Source of the DNA: Desulfofustis sp. PB-SRB1
GTDB lineage: Bacteria > Desulfobacterota > Desulfobulbia > Desulfobulbales > Desulfocapsaceae
Length of the DNA stretch: 64,000 nt
Assembly (NCBI GenBank): GCA_016722945.1
Contig: JAEQMT010000023.1
Span: forward strand, 1 to 64,000
Reading direction: 5' to 3'
The position numbers and the translations under genes are program-made. Below, piece by piece: positions 33,590 through 42,544 of this stretch (positions are counted from its first letter, which is position 1; the number at the start of each line of letters is the position of its first letter). The notes below the pieces were generated by a model that worked only from the letters and a program-made list of their open reading frames with translations, was not told where the DNA came from and searched no databases.

Positions 33590-36283
33590 TCACTCCGGAG
33601 CGTAGAATTCCCACTTTCCGGTTGTCAAATTATGTTTGAAATTCATCACCAGCCGGGCCGGTATACCGCTGCTGATATCGGTGGCCCGCAGGTTGAAGAT
33701 CAGTTGATCACCGATCCTGTGCGTATATTCCACCTGTGCCCCGACCAGTCCATCGATATCGAGGCGTGGGAAATGGGCTTCGAAGATTTCCAGAAAATGA
33801 TCTTCAAGATAGGCGATACGGCCCTCCAACAGCAGGTCTCGCTCCGCCTCCTGGATGGATATGGCGGCGTCCGCGCTTATTTGTGAAAATTCGGCATCAG
33901 CACTAAAGGGGCTATTCTCGATAGATGCGATAACGGCCCTCCACTTGACAATAGCATTACGATACTCCCGGCTCTCCAAATAGCCGGTTGCCGCCTGGCT
34001 ATCGCGGGTGACGGCGGCCTGGAGAATAATGCGTTCTAATTTTTGTCTCTCGTCACCGGAGAATGTCTGCCGCAACAATTGTTCATTTGCCTCGAGGATT
34101 TCGATAGCTTGCCCATATTCAGCGATCGCCTCGTTCCATCGATTGCTGCTGAAAGCACCCCTGCCCGCCGATATTGCTTCAAACAAGGTGGCCTGGACAC
34201 TGCGTAAGCGCAGCTCGTTAATCTGCGCCTGGTCGGGGGAGGAAGACTGTCGGGCGGCGGTTAGCGCCGTCTGATAATAGTCATGGGCGCTGGCCCATTG
34301 CCGAGTGGCATATGCCTCATCACCCTGTCTGATCATATCGGTGACGGCTATTTTCTCAAGCTGTGCCGAGATTGATTCTACCACCTCAGAAGTATCGCCG
34401 AGCGAATCTGATTGGGCAAGGGCAAGTGCCTCTTGCAGATCACGGCCGGCGTCCACCCACTGCTGCTGCTCAAGATGAGAGGTTCCAGAGGCGATGAGAA
34501 GCTGTACGTTGATGAAGGCGAGGTTCTCTTCAATGGGGGTAAGCAGCTCAGGTTCGATGACATCGTTTTTGCGGGCAAAGTTGAGCGCATTGTCGTATGC
34601 ATCTTTTGCCTCCTGCCACTGCCTTTCCGCAAAGAGCGTGTCGCCAGATTGTTTGAGTGTTTCAAATTCAGTAATTTTGGCAAGTGTTTCTTTGGCGATG
34701 TAGGTACCGTCAACCAGGACGTTGCCGGCCAGCCCCTGTCTGAATTTTTCTGACTGCAGCAGGCGATTGCTGGAGTCGACAAGGTGATCCCGGTTGGCGG
34801 TTTCGAACAGCAGGATTTTATGCGCCGTATCGGCGGCTGTTGCGCATAGCTGTTGAGCCTGGGCGAAATTGTCTTTGATGTAAAGTTGCTGGCAGGCGAT
34901 AAAGGTGCTCTGGGCCTGTTGGGAAAGATTGATGTCGCGATAGAAAAAGTAACCAACCACGCCGGCCACCATCACCATCACCGCGAGCACGGCGGGGATG
35001 ACCGGGTGCAGCGGCCTGCGCAGGGTGTCTTCATAAAAATTGCCGCTTTTCTTCTGGGGCTGCTTTTGTTTCTTTTTTGGTATGGCGGCGGGTTGTTTTT
35101 TTCCGGATTTTCGAAAAAGGTTTGCAAAGATACCTTTCTTGCCCTTTTTGTCCTCTGGGGGTGCGGCATCAGCTTTTTTCTTTTTTAATTTCTTGGCGGC
35201 CGGTTCGCTTTGCTTCACGCCGCCGGTCAGATCAAGCCCCTCAAGCATCTGCTGGGATTCAACCACACGATCAATATCCTGGGCAATCCCCGGGTAGTCC
35301 GACACCATGGCGGTGACCTGGCGATACAATTCCAGCGCCCCGCCGGTATCTCGATTTTCTTCCAGCTCGCGGGCCTGCTGGTGCCATCCGCGTGCTTTAC
35401 CCAGAGTGTCGGCACACCGCTTAGCCAGTTCGTGCTGGTCGGCAAACAGGTCGTTGCCGGCAAGAGCGGCAAGTTCGCGATCGAGCTCCACGAACCGTTT
35501 TGTCCTCGCCAGCAAGCTCAGCCTGTCGGTATCTATTTGCTGAACTTTCTCGGAACCTGCCTCACTATCAACTTCCTCGGCTGATTCGCCGTCGGCCTCT
35601 AACTGAAGCGGGTCACCTTGCGGCACACTCTGATCGAACAATGATTCGTCGGCGAGCTCATCAAGACCCGGAAAACTCGATTCAGGAAGATCGATCTCAG
35701 ACTCTGTTTCGAGCTCAATAGAAAAAACCGACTCTAATTCATCAGCGGCGAAATCCTGGTCGGGCTCTTTACTCTCATCCGTCAGGTGCTCGGGCTCTGG
35801 CTCTTCCGGTTCACCACTTTGTTCGTCTGGTACCGCCTCAATCTTGTTGACCGGCAAGAGATCGGGGTGAGCCCCATACCAGATGGCTGCCTCCTCATTA
35901 AAGGCATTGCTGGAGTAATAGATCTTGCCGATGAGCATATCACCAATGATGATGATGAGTTCGGCAAGAGAGTGGGTGTTCTCCCAATATTCCCCGAGAC
36001 AGATTGCCTGCGGGTCGAAATCGGGATGAAAAACGGGGGTCTTTGGTTTGCAGTTCGGCGGAAAATGGGGGAAACCAAACGGAATATCGATGGAGACGAC
36101 GGTTTGTTCAGAGGTGTTGATATCGCCGCTTTCGTCTTTATAGAGACAGGGTAGACGGTAGGTTATCTCATATTTCTCCGGTGGATCGCCGGCAATGGGG
36201 GTGACTTCAATCGCCTCATGCTCCCCAAACCGCTCAACAATCTCGTCGTATACTGAGCGAAGTTGGTCTGCATCCAGCGCCAT
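33590..36283 (-). CDS. Membrane protein with N-terminal ubiquitin-E2-like (UBC) domain and periplasmic helical repeats
   Basis: An 897-residue protein of three parts. Residues 1-140 resemble a ubiquitin-conjugating E2 fold: a beta-rich first half, FPPNCKPKTPVFHPDFD at about 74-90, then ICLGEYW, whose C95 aligns with the E2 active-site cysteine, and downstream a helical segment with NEEAAIWY. The usual HPN is HPD here (86-88). Residues 150-250 are acidic and low-complexity. Residues 350-415 are very lysine-rich, followed by one transmembrane helix at about 428-448. The last 450 residues are helical and repeat-like (TPR-type patterns with A, L, Y and W spacing), presumably periplasmic. No E1, JAB protease or ubiquitin-like gene is nearby. 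The fold assignment is from motif reading and the function is unknown. The gene lies apart from its neighbours. Confidence 0.7.
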   Translation of the reverse strand: MALDADQLRSVYDEIVERFGEHEAIEVTPIAGDPPEKYEITYRLPCLYKDESGDINTSEQTVVSIDIPFGFPHFPPNCKPKTPVFHPDFDPQAICLGEYWENTHSLAELIIIIGDMLIGKIYYSSNAFNEEAAIWYGAHPDLLPVNKIEAVPDEQSGEPEEPEPEHLTDESKEPDQDFAADELESVFSIELETESEIDLPESSFPGLDELADESLFDQSVPQGDPLQLEADGESAEEVDSEAGSEKVQQIDTDRLSLLARTKRFVELDRELAALAGNDLFADQHELAKRCADTLGKARGWHQQARELEENRDTGGALELYRQVTAMVSDYPGIAQDIDRVVESQQMLEGLDLTGGVKQSEPAAKKLKKKKADAAPPEDKKGKKGIFANLFRKSGKKQPAAIPKKKQKQPQKKSGNFYEDTLRRPLHPVIPAVLAVMVMVAGVVGYFFYRDINLSQQAQSTFIACQQLYIKDNFAQAQQLCATAADTAHKILLFETANRDHLVDSSNRLLQSEKFRQGLAGNVLVDGTYIAKETLAKITEFETLKQSGDTLFAERQWQEAKDAYDNALNFARKNDVIEPELLTPIEENLAFINVQLLIASGTSHLEQQQWVDAGRDLQEALALAQSDSLGDTSEVVESISAQLEKIAVTDMIRQGDEAYATRQWASAHDYYQTALTAARQSSSPDQAQINELRLRSVQATLFEAISAGRGAFSSNRWNEAIAEYGQAIEILEANEQLLRQTFSGDERQKLERIILQAAVTRDSQAATGYLESREYRNAIVKWRAVIASIENSPFSADAEFSQISADAAISIQEAERDLLLEGRIAYLEDHFLEIFEAHFPRLDIDGLVGAQVEYTHRIGDQLIFNLRATDISSGIPARLVMNFKHNLTTGKWEFYAPE

Positions 36284-36378
36284 GTTTCATCCCCAGGGGT
36301 CAAGTGAAAAAAATCAGAGCTGATATTAACCGAGGAGACCAATGTAGCAGATTGATGACTTTTGTTGCCAGTGAAATT

Positions 36379-36400
36379 TGATGGCCTCGTAAAAACCTTG
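36379..36400. repeat. Terminal fragment of the 157-bp repeat
   Basis: tgatggcctcgtaaaaacct matches the left end of copy 2. The remaining bases to 36540 are not recognisable, except a degenerate arm-like segment (ccattttgcaaggttccc, 36495-36512) similar to the inverted repeat at 3261-3411. Confidence 0.5.
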
Positions 36401-36540
36401 ACATCGCCTCCGTTCGTCGCTGCCGCCCTCGATTACGCCACTAAAGAGCAGGCCTCAGCGGGAATCCGGTAAATGTCAATGGTTGGGGGGAGGGCCATTT
36501 TGCAAGGTTCCCATATATAGCGGCAGGGTGCGGGAAAAGA

Positions 36541-37173
36541 TCAATAAAGCGATGCCTTGATTACCGCAAGGTTGCCCAGATCGGCAAATCCATTGACGTG
36601 ATAGTCGGCGGTGAGTTCACTGTTTTTAAAGGCGATAAAGGGCACCTCGCAGCCGGCGGCATGGTGCTGATCCAGGATTGAGTCGCCGATAAACAGTGCT
36701 TCTTCGGGGCGGCAGTCAAACGCTGAGAGGATGGCGAGCAGTGCATCCGGGGCCGGTTTGGGATTTTTTACATCGGCGGCAGTAACCACCATATCGAAGT
36801 AATCGGTCAGCCTGTATGTTGCCAGCAGGGGACGCATGGTGTTTGTCCGGTTGGTGGAAATGGCGAGACGGCAGCGCTGCCTGGCCATTTCGAGAAATTC
36901 CACCAGTCCATCTTCCATCTTCAGGTATTTCAGGAACCGGCCGTAATCGATCCCGGCCCGGTAGCGCTCAACGGCACCCTGTTCAATCCCCGGATAATGG
37001 CGAAAGATATGCTGCACCGAGTCCACCACGTTGTGCATATGGACAAAGTCTAGTTCCTCCCGGCTCATGGGAGGACAGCTAAAAGCCGCGAGCATATCAT
37101 TGTAAAAGGCCTCATTTGCCGCCCGCGAGTCGAACAGCACGCCGTCACAATCAAAGACGATCAGTTTGAGCAT
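36541..37173 (-). CDS. HAD family hydrolase (phosphoglycolate phosphatase-like)
   Basis: A 210-residue haloacid-dehalogenase-type phosphatase. Motif I is FDCDGVLFDS (residues 7-16, nucleophile D8). Motif II is the AISTNRTNT region, the motif III lysine is in NPKPAPDAL, and motif IV is FIGDSILD. The helical cap between motifs I and II is that of the Gph/PGMB group. It probably dephosphorylates a small sugar or metabolite phosphate in the cytoplasm. The substrate cannot be read from the sequence. It is the last gene of a tight minus-strand cluster after secDF and the YkgJ-type gene, 6 bases behind the latter. Confidence 0.88.
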   Translation of the reverse strand: MLKLIVFDCDGVLFDSRAANEAFYNDMLAAFSCPPMSREELDFVHMHNVVDSVQHIFRHYPGIEQGAVERYRAGIDYGRFLKYLKMEDGLVEFLEMARQRCRLAISTNRTNTMRPLLATYRLTDYFDMVVTAADVKNPKPAPDALLAILSAFDCRPEEALFIGDSILDQHHAAGCEVPFIAFKNSELTADYHVNGFADLGNLAVIKASLY

Positions 37174-37179
37174 GATGGT

Positions 37180-37899
37180 TTATTGTCCAGATCCGAAGAA
37201 TTGGTGTTCAACCCATCTGAAACCATACTCCAGAAGCTCTTCATCCGTTGGCGTGGCGGCCGGAGTAGGGACGTCAAGGATGATCTCGCCGTTTTTTACC
37301 TGCTCAGCGAACCGATCAAGATCAAATAGGGTATTGATGAATAATTCGCATTGTTCCGGGTCTGGTCGAAAACCCTCTTTGAACGCCTGATTCTGAGTGA
37401 GCGCGGCAAATGCTTTGTTGAATGTTTCATAGGCGCTTACATCCTGCGAGGCCAGATAACTCAGCGGGGTGTGCACAGGCGCTTCGGCAAACCCGTGGCA
37501 GTGATCTTCCTGTACCAGCACGAAACGGCGCTCGAAGTTCTCGCCCGTCCATATCGTCGCCTGGCCGACGGGATAGCTTCGGCAGGCACCGGGCCGATGA
37601 TCGTATACCGAGCAGCCGCGCCGGTCAAGAAAAGCGCAGCGGGCCGTGCCGTCATCCACCATGGTCAAAAAACAATGGGGCAGGACATCGTCCGGCAATT
37701 GTTCAATGATGACGTATTTTGCCAGCAGCTCGGTGGAACTGAGCCCGGTTGCCCGGCGCAGCCGAAGCATATCATAGGGTGTCAGTTCAAGTTCGAGGCC
37801 GTGGCAGCAGTGGGTAAAGCAACGCAGCCCCGGCCGGCAGTCAAAACAAAAGGAGTGCGTTGCCCCGATCTCCCTGATCGGCGGATGTTGATCTTTCAC
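37180..37899 (-). CDS. YkgJ family cysteine-cluster protein
   Basis: A 239-residue protein with the YkgJ/UPF0153 cysteine pattern: CFDCRPGLRCFTHCCHG near residues 18-34, then CAFLDRRGCSVYDHRPGACR near 88-107. Such proteins are thought to bind zinc or an iron-sulfur centre, with unknown role. No membrane segment is present. It lies 2 bases after secDF on the same strand and is probably co-transcribed and translationally coupled to it. Confidence 0.87.
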   Translation of the reverse strand: MKDQHPPIREIGATHSFCFDCRPGLRCFTHCCHGLELELTPYDMLRLRRATGLSSTELLAKYVIIEQLPDDVLPHCFLTMVDDGTARCAFLDRRGCSVYDHRPGACRSYPVGQATIWTGENFERRFVLVQEDHCHGFAEAPVHTPLSYLASQDVSAYETFNKAFAALTQNQAFKEGFRPDPEQCELFINTLFDLDRFAEQVKNGEIILDVPTPAATPTDEELLEYGFRWVEHQFFGSGQ

Positions 37900-37901
37900 T
37901 G

Positions 37902-40490
37902 CTATTTTGCCGGTTTGCGCTTATAAAAGGTAAGCAGCGGGCTGGCAATAAAGATCGAGGAGTAGGTACCCACCAGTACCCCCATCAGCAGGGCAAAGGA
38001 AAAATCATGGATTACCGAGCCACCGAATAAAAACAGGGCAAGCAGCACCATGGCCGAGGTGAGCGAGGTAACGATGGTCCGGCTGACCACCTGATTGATG
38101 CTATCGTTGATCAGGTTGGCGGAGAGCAGATAGGTCTGCGATTTTTTCATGTTCTCCCGGATGCGGTCAAACACCACCACCGAGTCGTTCAGCGAATAGC
38201 CGGCCAGGGTGAGCAGGGCGGTGACGATGAGAAGGGTGATCTCCACCTTGAACAGATAACAGATCCCCAGCACCACCAGGACGTCGTGAAAGGTGGCGGC
38301 GGCGGCGGCCAGGCCAAAACCCAAATCAAAGCGGAAGGCAAGATAGATCAGCACTCCCACCAGGGAGATGGCGATTGCCTGAATCGCCTTGTTGCGCAGG
38401 GTCGCCGAGACGCTGGCGCCGATCTCCGACTGGCTTTCCAGAACGAACCCCTTGTCGGCCAGGGTATCGGCAAAAATCGCATTGACCTGGTCGTCGAGGT
38501 TGGCCACCACCGCCTCGGATTTTCTGATCTTTATCATCAACCGGTTCTCGTTTTCCACCTCTTGCAGGTCGGCGCCGAGCAGATCACTCCGGGCAAAGGC
38601 GTCGCGTACCTCGGCAATGGAAAAGGGCTGTTCGGCCCGGTACTGCAGCAATGAGCCGCCGGAAAAATCAACCCCCATATTGGCCTGGCCCCTGGATACC
38701 TGCACCAGGGCGACAAGACCGACTGCCACCAGCACACCCGATATGGTGAAGCTGATTTTGGTAAGTCGCATAAAATCGATGCTTGTTTTACCGGTAAAGC
38801 GCAGGAAGCGCAGTTTTTTGATGAGATGTGCCCCGGTCAGGGTATCAAAGGCCAGCCGTGAGCAGAACAGGGCGGTAAAGAGGTTAAAGATGATACCCAG
38901 GGTCAGGGTGATGGCAAACCCTTTAATCGGCCCGGTACCGAAGATAAAGAGCACCATGGCGGTGATCAGCGTCGTTACCTGGGAATCGACAATGGTCCAC
39001 AAGGCCTTGCTGAAGCCGCCGTCGATGCTGGAGCGTACCGACTTGCCCACGGCCAGCTCCTCGCGCATACGTTCGAAGATGAGTACATTGGCATCCACCG
39101 CCATGCCGATGGATAAAACGATACCGGCAATACCCGGCAGAGTCAGGGTGGCGTTCATAATGGCGAGCCCGGAGAACAGAAACAGCATGTTGAGGGCCAG
39201 GGCGAAATTGGCGATCAACCCGGGAATCCGGTAGTAAACGAGCATAAAGGAGAGCACCAGGATGGCTCCGAAGATGCCCGAGGTGATCCCTTTCTGGATG
39301 GAGTCCTGTCCGAGAGTCGAGCCCACCGTCATATTCTGGATCACATCAACCGGAGCGGGCAGGGCGCCGACGCGCAGGACAATGGCAAGATCGGCCGCCT
39401 CCTCATGGTTGAATCTTCCGGTAATCTGGGCCGCTCCTCCCAGTATCCGTTCATTGATGCGGGGAGCTGAGCGGACGTTGCCGTCCAGGACGATGGCCAA
39501 TTGCCTGCCGACGTTTTTCTCGGTGATATCGGCAAAAAGTGTGCCGCCGCGTGAGGTGAAATCGATGCTGACATAAGGTTCATTGAAGGTGCCGCCCACC
39601 CGTACCTGGGCATCTTTAACCATGTCACCGGTCATCAGCACCTTGTTTTCCAGCAGAATTGGAGCATAAAAATCAAGGCCGGTCTGGCGGTCGCGGGTTC
39701 GCTCAAAATAGATCGAGGTATTGTCCGGTAGAGAGGGTGCCAGGTAGCGGTTGAGCCGCGTCACCTCATCGGGTTCCTGGCGGCTGCCCGACCACTGGCC
39801 GGTGCTCTGCGCCTGTTCCAGCAGCTCTTCGAGGTTGATGCCGGCCTGCTCGGCCACCAGTTTGAATTCGAGCTGGGCGGTACCCTGTAACAGGTTAAAG
39901 GCTCGATCCGGGTCCTTGACGCCGGGTAGCTGAATAACAATCTCATCCTCACCCTGACGCACGATAACCGGTTCAGCCACGCCAAACTGATCGATGCGAT
40001 TGCGCAGGATTTCCAGGGACTGATTGACCGCATTGTTGGCGATGAAATTCACCCGCTCCTCTGAGAGCGACAGCAGCAGCCGGGGAAACCGGCCCTCCTG
40101 AACATCGGCCGTTACCGCCAGTTCCTCGTCAAATCGATCATTGATGATTTCCTGCACCCGGTCGATGGCCTGGGCGTTGGGCAGGGTGAGAATCAGGATG
40201 TCCTTGGTGGAACTCTCGGTGATCACCGCGCTGATGGACTCTTTGGCCAGCGTATCCTTGAGGTCATTGGCGGCCAGCTCAAGGGTGTTTTCCAGGGCCT
40301 TTGGCAGGTTTACCCGCAAAACCAGGTGGATGCCGCCCTGCAGGTCGAGCCCCAGCCGCAGACCCTCGGGTGCCATATATTTTTTCCACCAGGTGGGCGT
40401 ACCACCATAAAAAGAGGGTACGACGGTGATAACCGCAAGCGTGACGAGAAAGAACAGCAGGCCGAGTTTGAGTTTGATAGTCGTGTTCAT
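37902..40490 (-). CDS. secDF: Protein-export membrane protein SecDF (fusion)
   Basis: An 862-residue fusion of SecD and SecF that uses the proton-motive force to assist Sec-dependent export. The SecD part starts with one membrane helix and the LGLDLQGGIHLVL motif at about residues 46-58, then a large periplasmic domain and five helices (VGSTLGQDSIQKG, GIVLSIGMAVDANVLIFER). The SecF part starts near 575, with VDFSGGSLLQY at about 605 and a second set of helices including LAGYSLNDSVVVFDR. In many Proteobacteria secD and secF are separate genes, so the fusion is notable. No yajC gene lies next to it. It is the head of the secDF-ykgJ-HAD cluster. Confidence 0.95.
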   Translation of the reverse strand: MNTTIKLKLGLLFFLVTLAVITVVPSFYGGTPTWWKKYMAPEGLRLGLDLQGGIHLVLRVNLPKALENTLELAANDLKDTLAKESISAVITESSTKDILILTLPNAQAIDRVQEIINDRFDEELAVTADVQEGRFPRLLLSLSEERVNFIANNAVNQSLEILRNRIDQFGVAEPVIVRQGEDEIVIQLPGVKDPDRAFNLLQGTAQLEFKLVAEQAGINLEELLEQAQSTGQWSGSRQEPDEVTRLNRYLAPSLPDNTSIYFERTRDRQTGLDFYAPILLENKVLMTGDMVKDAQVRVGGTFNEPYVSIDFTSRGGTLFADITEKNVGRQLAIVLDGNVRSAPRINERILGGAAQITGRFNHEEAADLAIVLRVGALPAPVDVIQNMTVGSTLGQDSIQKGITSGIFGAILVLSFMLVYYRIPGLIANFALALNMLFLFSGLAIMNATLTLPGIAGIVLSIGMAVDANVLIFERMREELAVGKSVRSSIDGGFSKALWTIVDSQVTTLITAMVLFIFGTGPIKGFAITLTLGIIFNLFTALFCSRLAFDTLTGAHLIKKLRFLRFTGKTSIDFMRLTKISFTISGVLVAVGLVALVQVSRGQANMGVDFSGGSLLQYRAEQPFSIAEVRDAFARSDLLGADLQEVENENRLMIKIRKSEAVVANLDDQVNAIFADTLADKGFVLESQSEIGASVSATLRNKAIQAIAISLVGVLIYLAFRFDLGFGLAAAAATFHDVLVVLGICYLFKVEITLLIVTALLTLAGYSLNDSVVVFDRIRENMKKSQTYLLSANLINDSINQVVSRTIVTSLTSAMVLLALFLFGGSVIHDFSFALLMGVLVGTYSSIFIASPLLTFYKRKPAK

Positions 40491-40605
40491 CTAGGTTTGA
40501 GGAAGAGTTATGGAGCAAAAGGAAATTGGCATCAGGGCGGCGATTATACCGCACTTTAGTGAGGATGCAAGAAGGGCTTGGCGCCAAATAAAAAAGGTTG
40601 CGGAA

Positions 40606-41373
40606 TTAATCGTCTCTTTTCATACACCGGTTGATTGAGGCCGCCAGGCAACCAGCGCCGAACCCGTTGTCGATATTGACCACCGCAACCCCGGGTGCAC
40701 AACTGTTGAGCATGCCCAACAGGGCGGCAAAGCCGCCGGCCCCGGTGCCGTACCCCACCGAGGTGGGAACGCCGATTACCGGGCAGTTTACCAAACCGCC
40801 CACCACGCTGGGCAGGGCGCCTTCCATACCCGCCACCACGATGATTACGGTGGCGCCGGTAAGGATGTCGAGGCGGTTGAGCAGCCGGTGCAGTCCGGCC
40901 ACGCCCACATCGTAGAGCTGGGTTACCGGATGGCCCAGAGCACGGGCCGTGACATGCGCCTCTTCGGCCACCGCGATGTCGGAAGTGCCGGCGCAGATCA
41001 GGACGATGTCGCCTCTGATCTGGTCGCGGTCAATGGCCGTTTCGTTGGCGCTGAGCATTGCCGCCTGCGCGTGGTAGTGCAGAGCGGGTATTTCATTGAT
41101 GACATATGCCGCCTTTTCCCGATCAACGCGGGTTGCCAACACCGGTCCCGGCTTGGCCAGCAGGGCCCGGGCAATGGCGACAATTTGATCACCGCTTTTA
41201 TTTTCGCCGAAAATGACCTCGGGAATTCCGGTCCTGACGCCGCGCTGATGATCGACGACGGCATCTTCGATAACCTCCGCCGGAAAACCGTGCAGGGCGT
41301 TCAAGGTCTCCTGCAGTGAGGCATTCCCGTTTTGCAGGCGGGTTAGAATATGGGTGAGAGCGGTTTTATCCAT
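40606..41373 (-). CDS. larB: LarB-like carboxylase (nickel-pincer cofactor biosynthesis)
   Basis: A 255-residue protein of the LarB family, related to PurE. LarB carboxylates nicotinic acid adenine dinucleotide and hydrolyses it, the first step to the nickel-pincer nucleotide cofactor of lactate racemase and relatives. Matching segments are PEVIFGENKSGDQIVAIA, VLICAGTSDIAVAEEA, GVAGLHRLL and VAGMEGALPSVVGGLV. The frame is open to 41436, but the ATG at 41373 gives the usual family length. No larC, larE or larA gene is nearby, so the rest of the pathway must be elsewhere if it is present. Confidence 0.88.
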   Translation of the reverse strand: MDKTALTHILTRLQNGNASLQETLNALHGFPAEVIEDAVVDHQRGVRTGIPEVIFGENKSGDQIVAIARALLAKPGPVLATRVDREKAAYVINEIPALHYHAQAAMLSANETAIDRDQIRGDIVLICAGTSDIAVAEEAHVTARALGHPVTQLYDVGVAGLHRLLNRLDILTGATVIIVVAGMEGALPSVVGGLVNCPVIGVPTSVGYGTGAGGFAALLGMLNSCAPGVAVVNIDNGFGAGCLAASINRCMKRDD

Positions 41374-41522
41374 GATGTTTATAAATGTTGCGGGGATTGA
41401 TTTTCGGTTTAGTGCGGGCTCCGGCGATGGAGCCATAACAAAGGATCCGCGATCAATCTGTTTACCTGGTTATATAATTCTGGTAGGCTCGCCGGCTACT
41501 TATTTCACATACTCAGCATAAT

Positions 41523-42533
41523 ATGAACACAAGTAGCATACCGCCATATATATCAGCCCTTCTTAATCCGTCTCAGCACGAGAATCACCCCGAGAAGGTG
41601 GAGCTGCTGCAGACCCATATATCGTACGTGCTCATCGCCGGTCCGTATGTATATAAATTTAAAAAACCGGTTAATTTCGGCTTTCTTGACTTTTCCACCC
41701 TGGAAAAACGGGGTCACTATTGTCTGCGCGAACTGGAACTCAATCGCCGGCTTTGTCCCGATATCTATCTTGAGCGGGTAGCGGTAACCAGACGGGCGGA
41801 TGGTTTTAAGCTGGCAGGAGACGGCGAGGTCATCGAATACGGTGTGAAAATGCGCCGCCTGGATGAAGCAAAGATGATGGTTTCCATTATCGGTGCCGGG
41901 GGTCTCAGGCGCACTCATCTTGCGGCGATCATCGATACCCTTGTCCCCTTTTACCAGAGCGCCGCCGCTGATGCCGCCATCGCCGCCTATGGCACCGCCG
42001 AGGCGGTGGGAGTGAACGTGCTGGAAAATTTTACCCAGACGGAACCCTTTATCGGCGAAGATTTACCTCGTCACCGATTTGCTGCCATCCGGGCATACGC
42101 CATGGCACAGCTGGCCCGTGAACGGTGGTTTGGTGCACGGGTCGATGGAGGACATATAAAAGACTGTCATGGCGATCTCTATTCCGCCAATATCTGTCTG
42201 GATGAACCAACCCATATCTTTGACTGTATCGAGTTCAATGACCGGTTTCGCTACGCCGACGTGGCTGCAGATATCGGGTTTCTGGCAATGGATCTTGATT
42301 TTTATGCGCTTGATGAGCTATCCAATTTTTTTGTCAACCAATTCGCCCGGGCAAGCGGGGATAGCGAATTACTTTCTTATATAAATTTTTATAAATGTTA
42401 TCGGGCGTACGTGCGCGGCAAGATCAACCTCTTTACCGCCGCCGATGACGCGGTGGACGAGGAAACGGCGACACGGTGCAGGCAGCTGGCGCGCCGTTAT
42501 TTCATCCTGGCCGAGCGTTATACCGCTGGTTGA
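41523..42533 (+). CDS. Aminoglycoside-phosphotransferase-like kinase (COG2187 type)
   Basis: A 336-residue protein with an APH-like kinase fold: an N-terminal lobe with YVYKFKKPVNFGF, and a catalytic loop DCHGDLYSANICL near residues 218-230, followed by FDCIEFND (metal-binding aspartate). This matches the first half of a family usually found fused to a P-loop ATPase/kinase. Here the fusion partner is a separate overlapping frame directly downstream. The substrate is unknown and antibiotic resistance should not be inferred. Confidence 0.83.
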   Translation: MNTSSIPPYISALLNPSQHENHPEKVELLQTHISYVLIAGPYVYKFKKPVNFGFLDFSTLEKRGHYCLRELELNRRLCPDIYLERVAVTRRADGFKLAGDGEVIEYGVKMRRLDEAKMMVSIIGAGGLRRTHLAAIIDTLVPFYQSAAADAAIAAYGTAEAVGVNVLENFTQTEPFIGEDLPRHRFAAIRAYAMAQLARERWFGARVDGGHIKDCHGDLYSANICLDEPTHIFDCIEFNDRFRYADVAADIGFLAMDLDFYALDELSNFFVNQFARASGDSELLSYINFYKCYRAYVRGKINLFTAADDAVDEETATRCRQLARRYFILAERYTAG

Positions 42534-42544
42534 GGGATAACACG

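Noticed and set aside
41523-42533. Aminoglycoside resistance gene
   Set aside because: The APH-like fold is of the COG2187 type, paired with a P-loop kinase, which is not associated with drug resistance.
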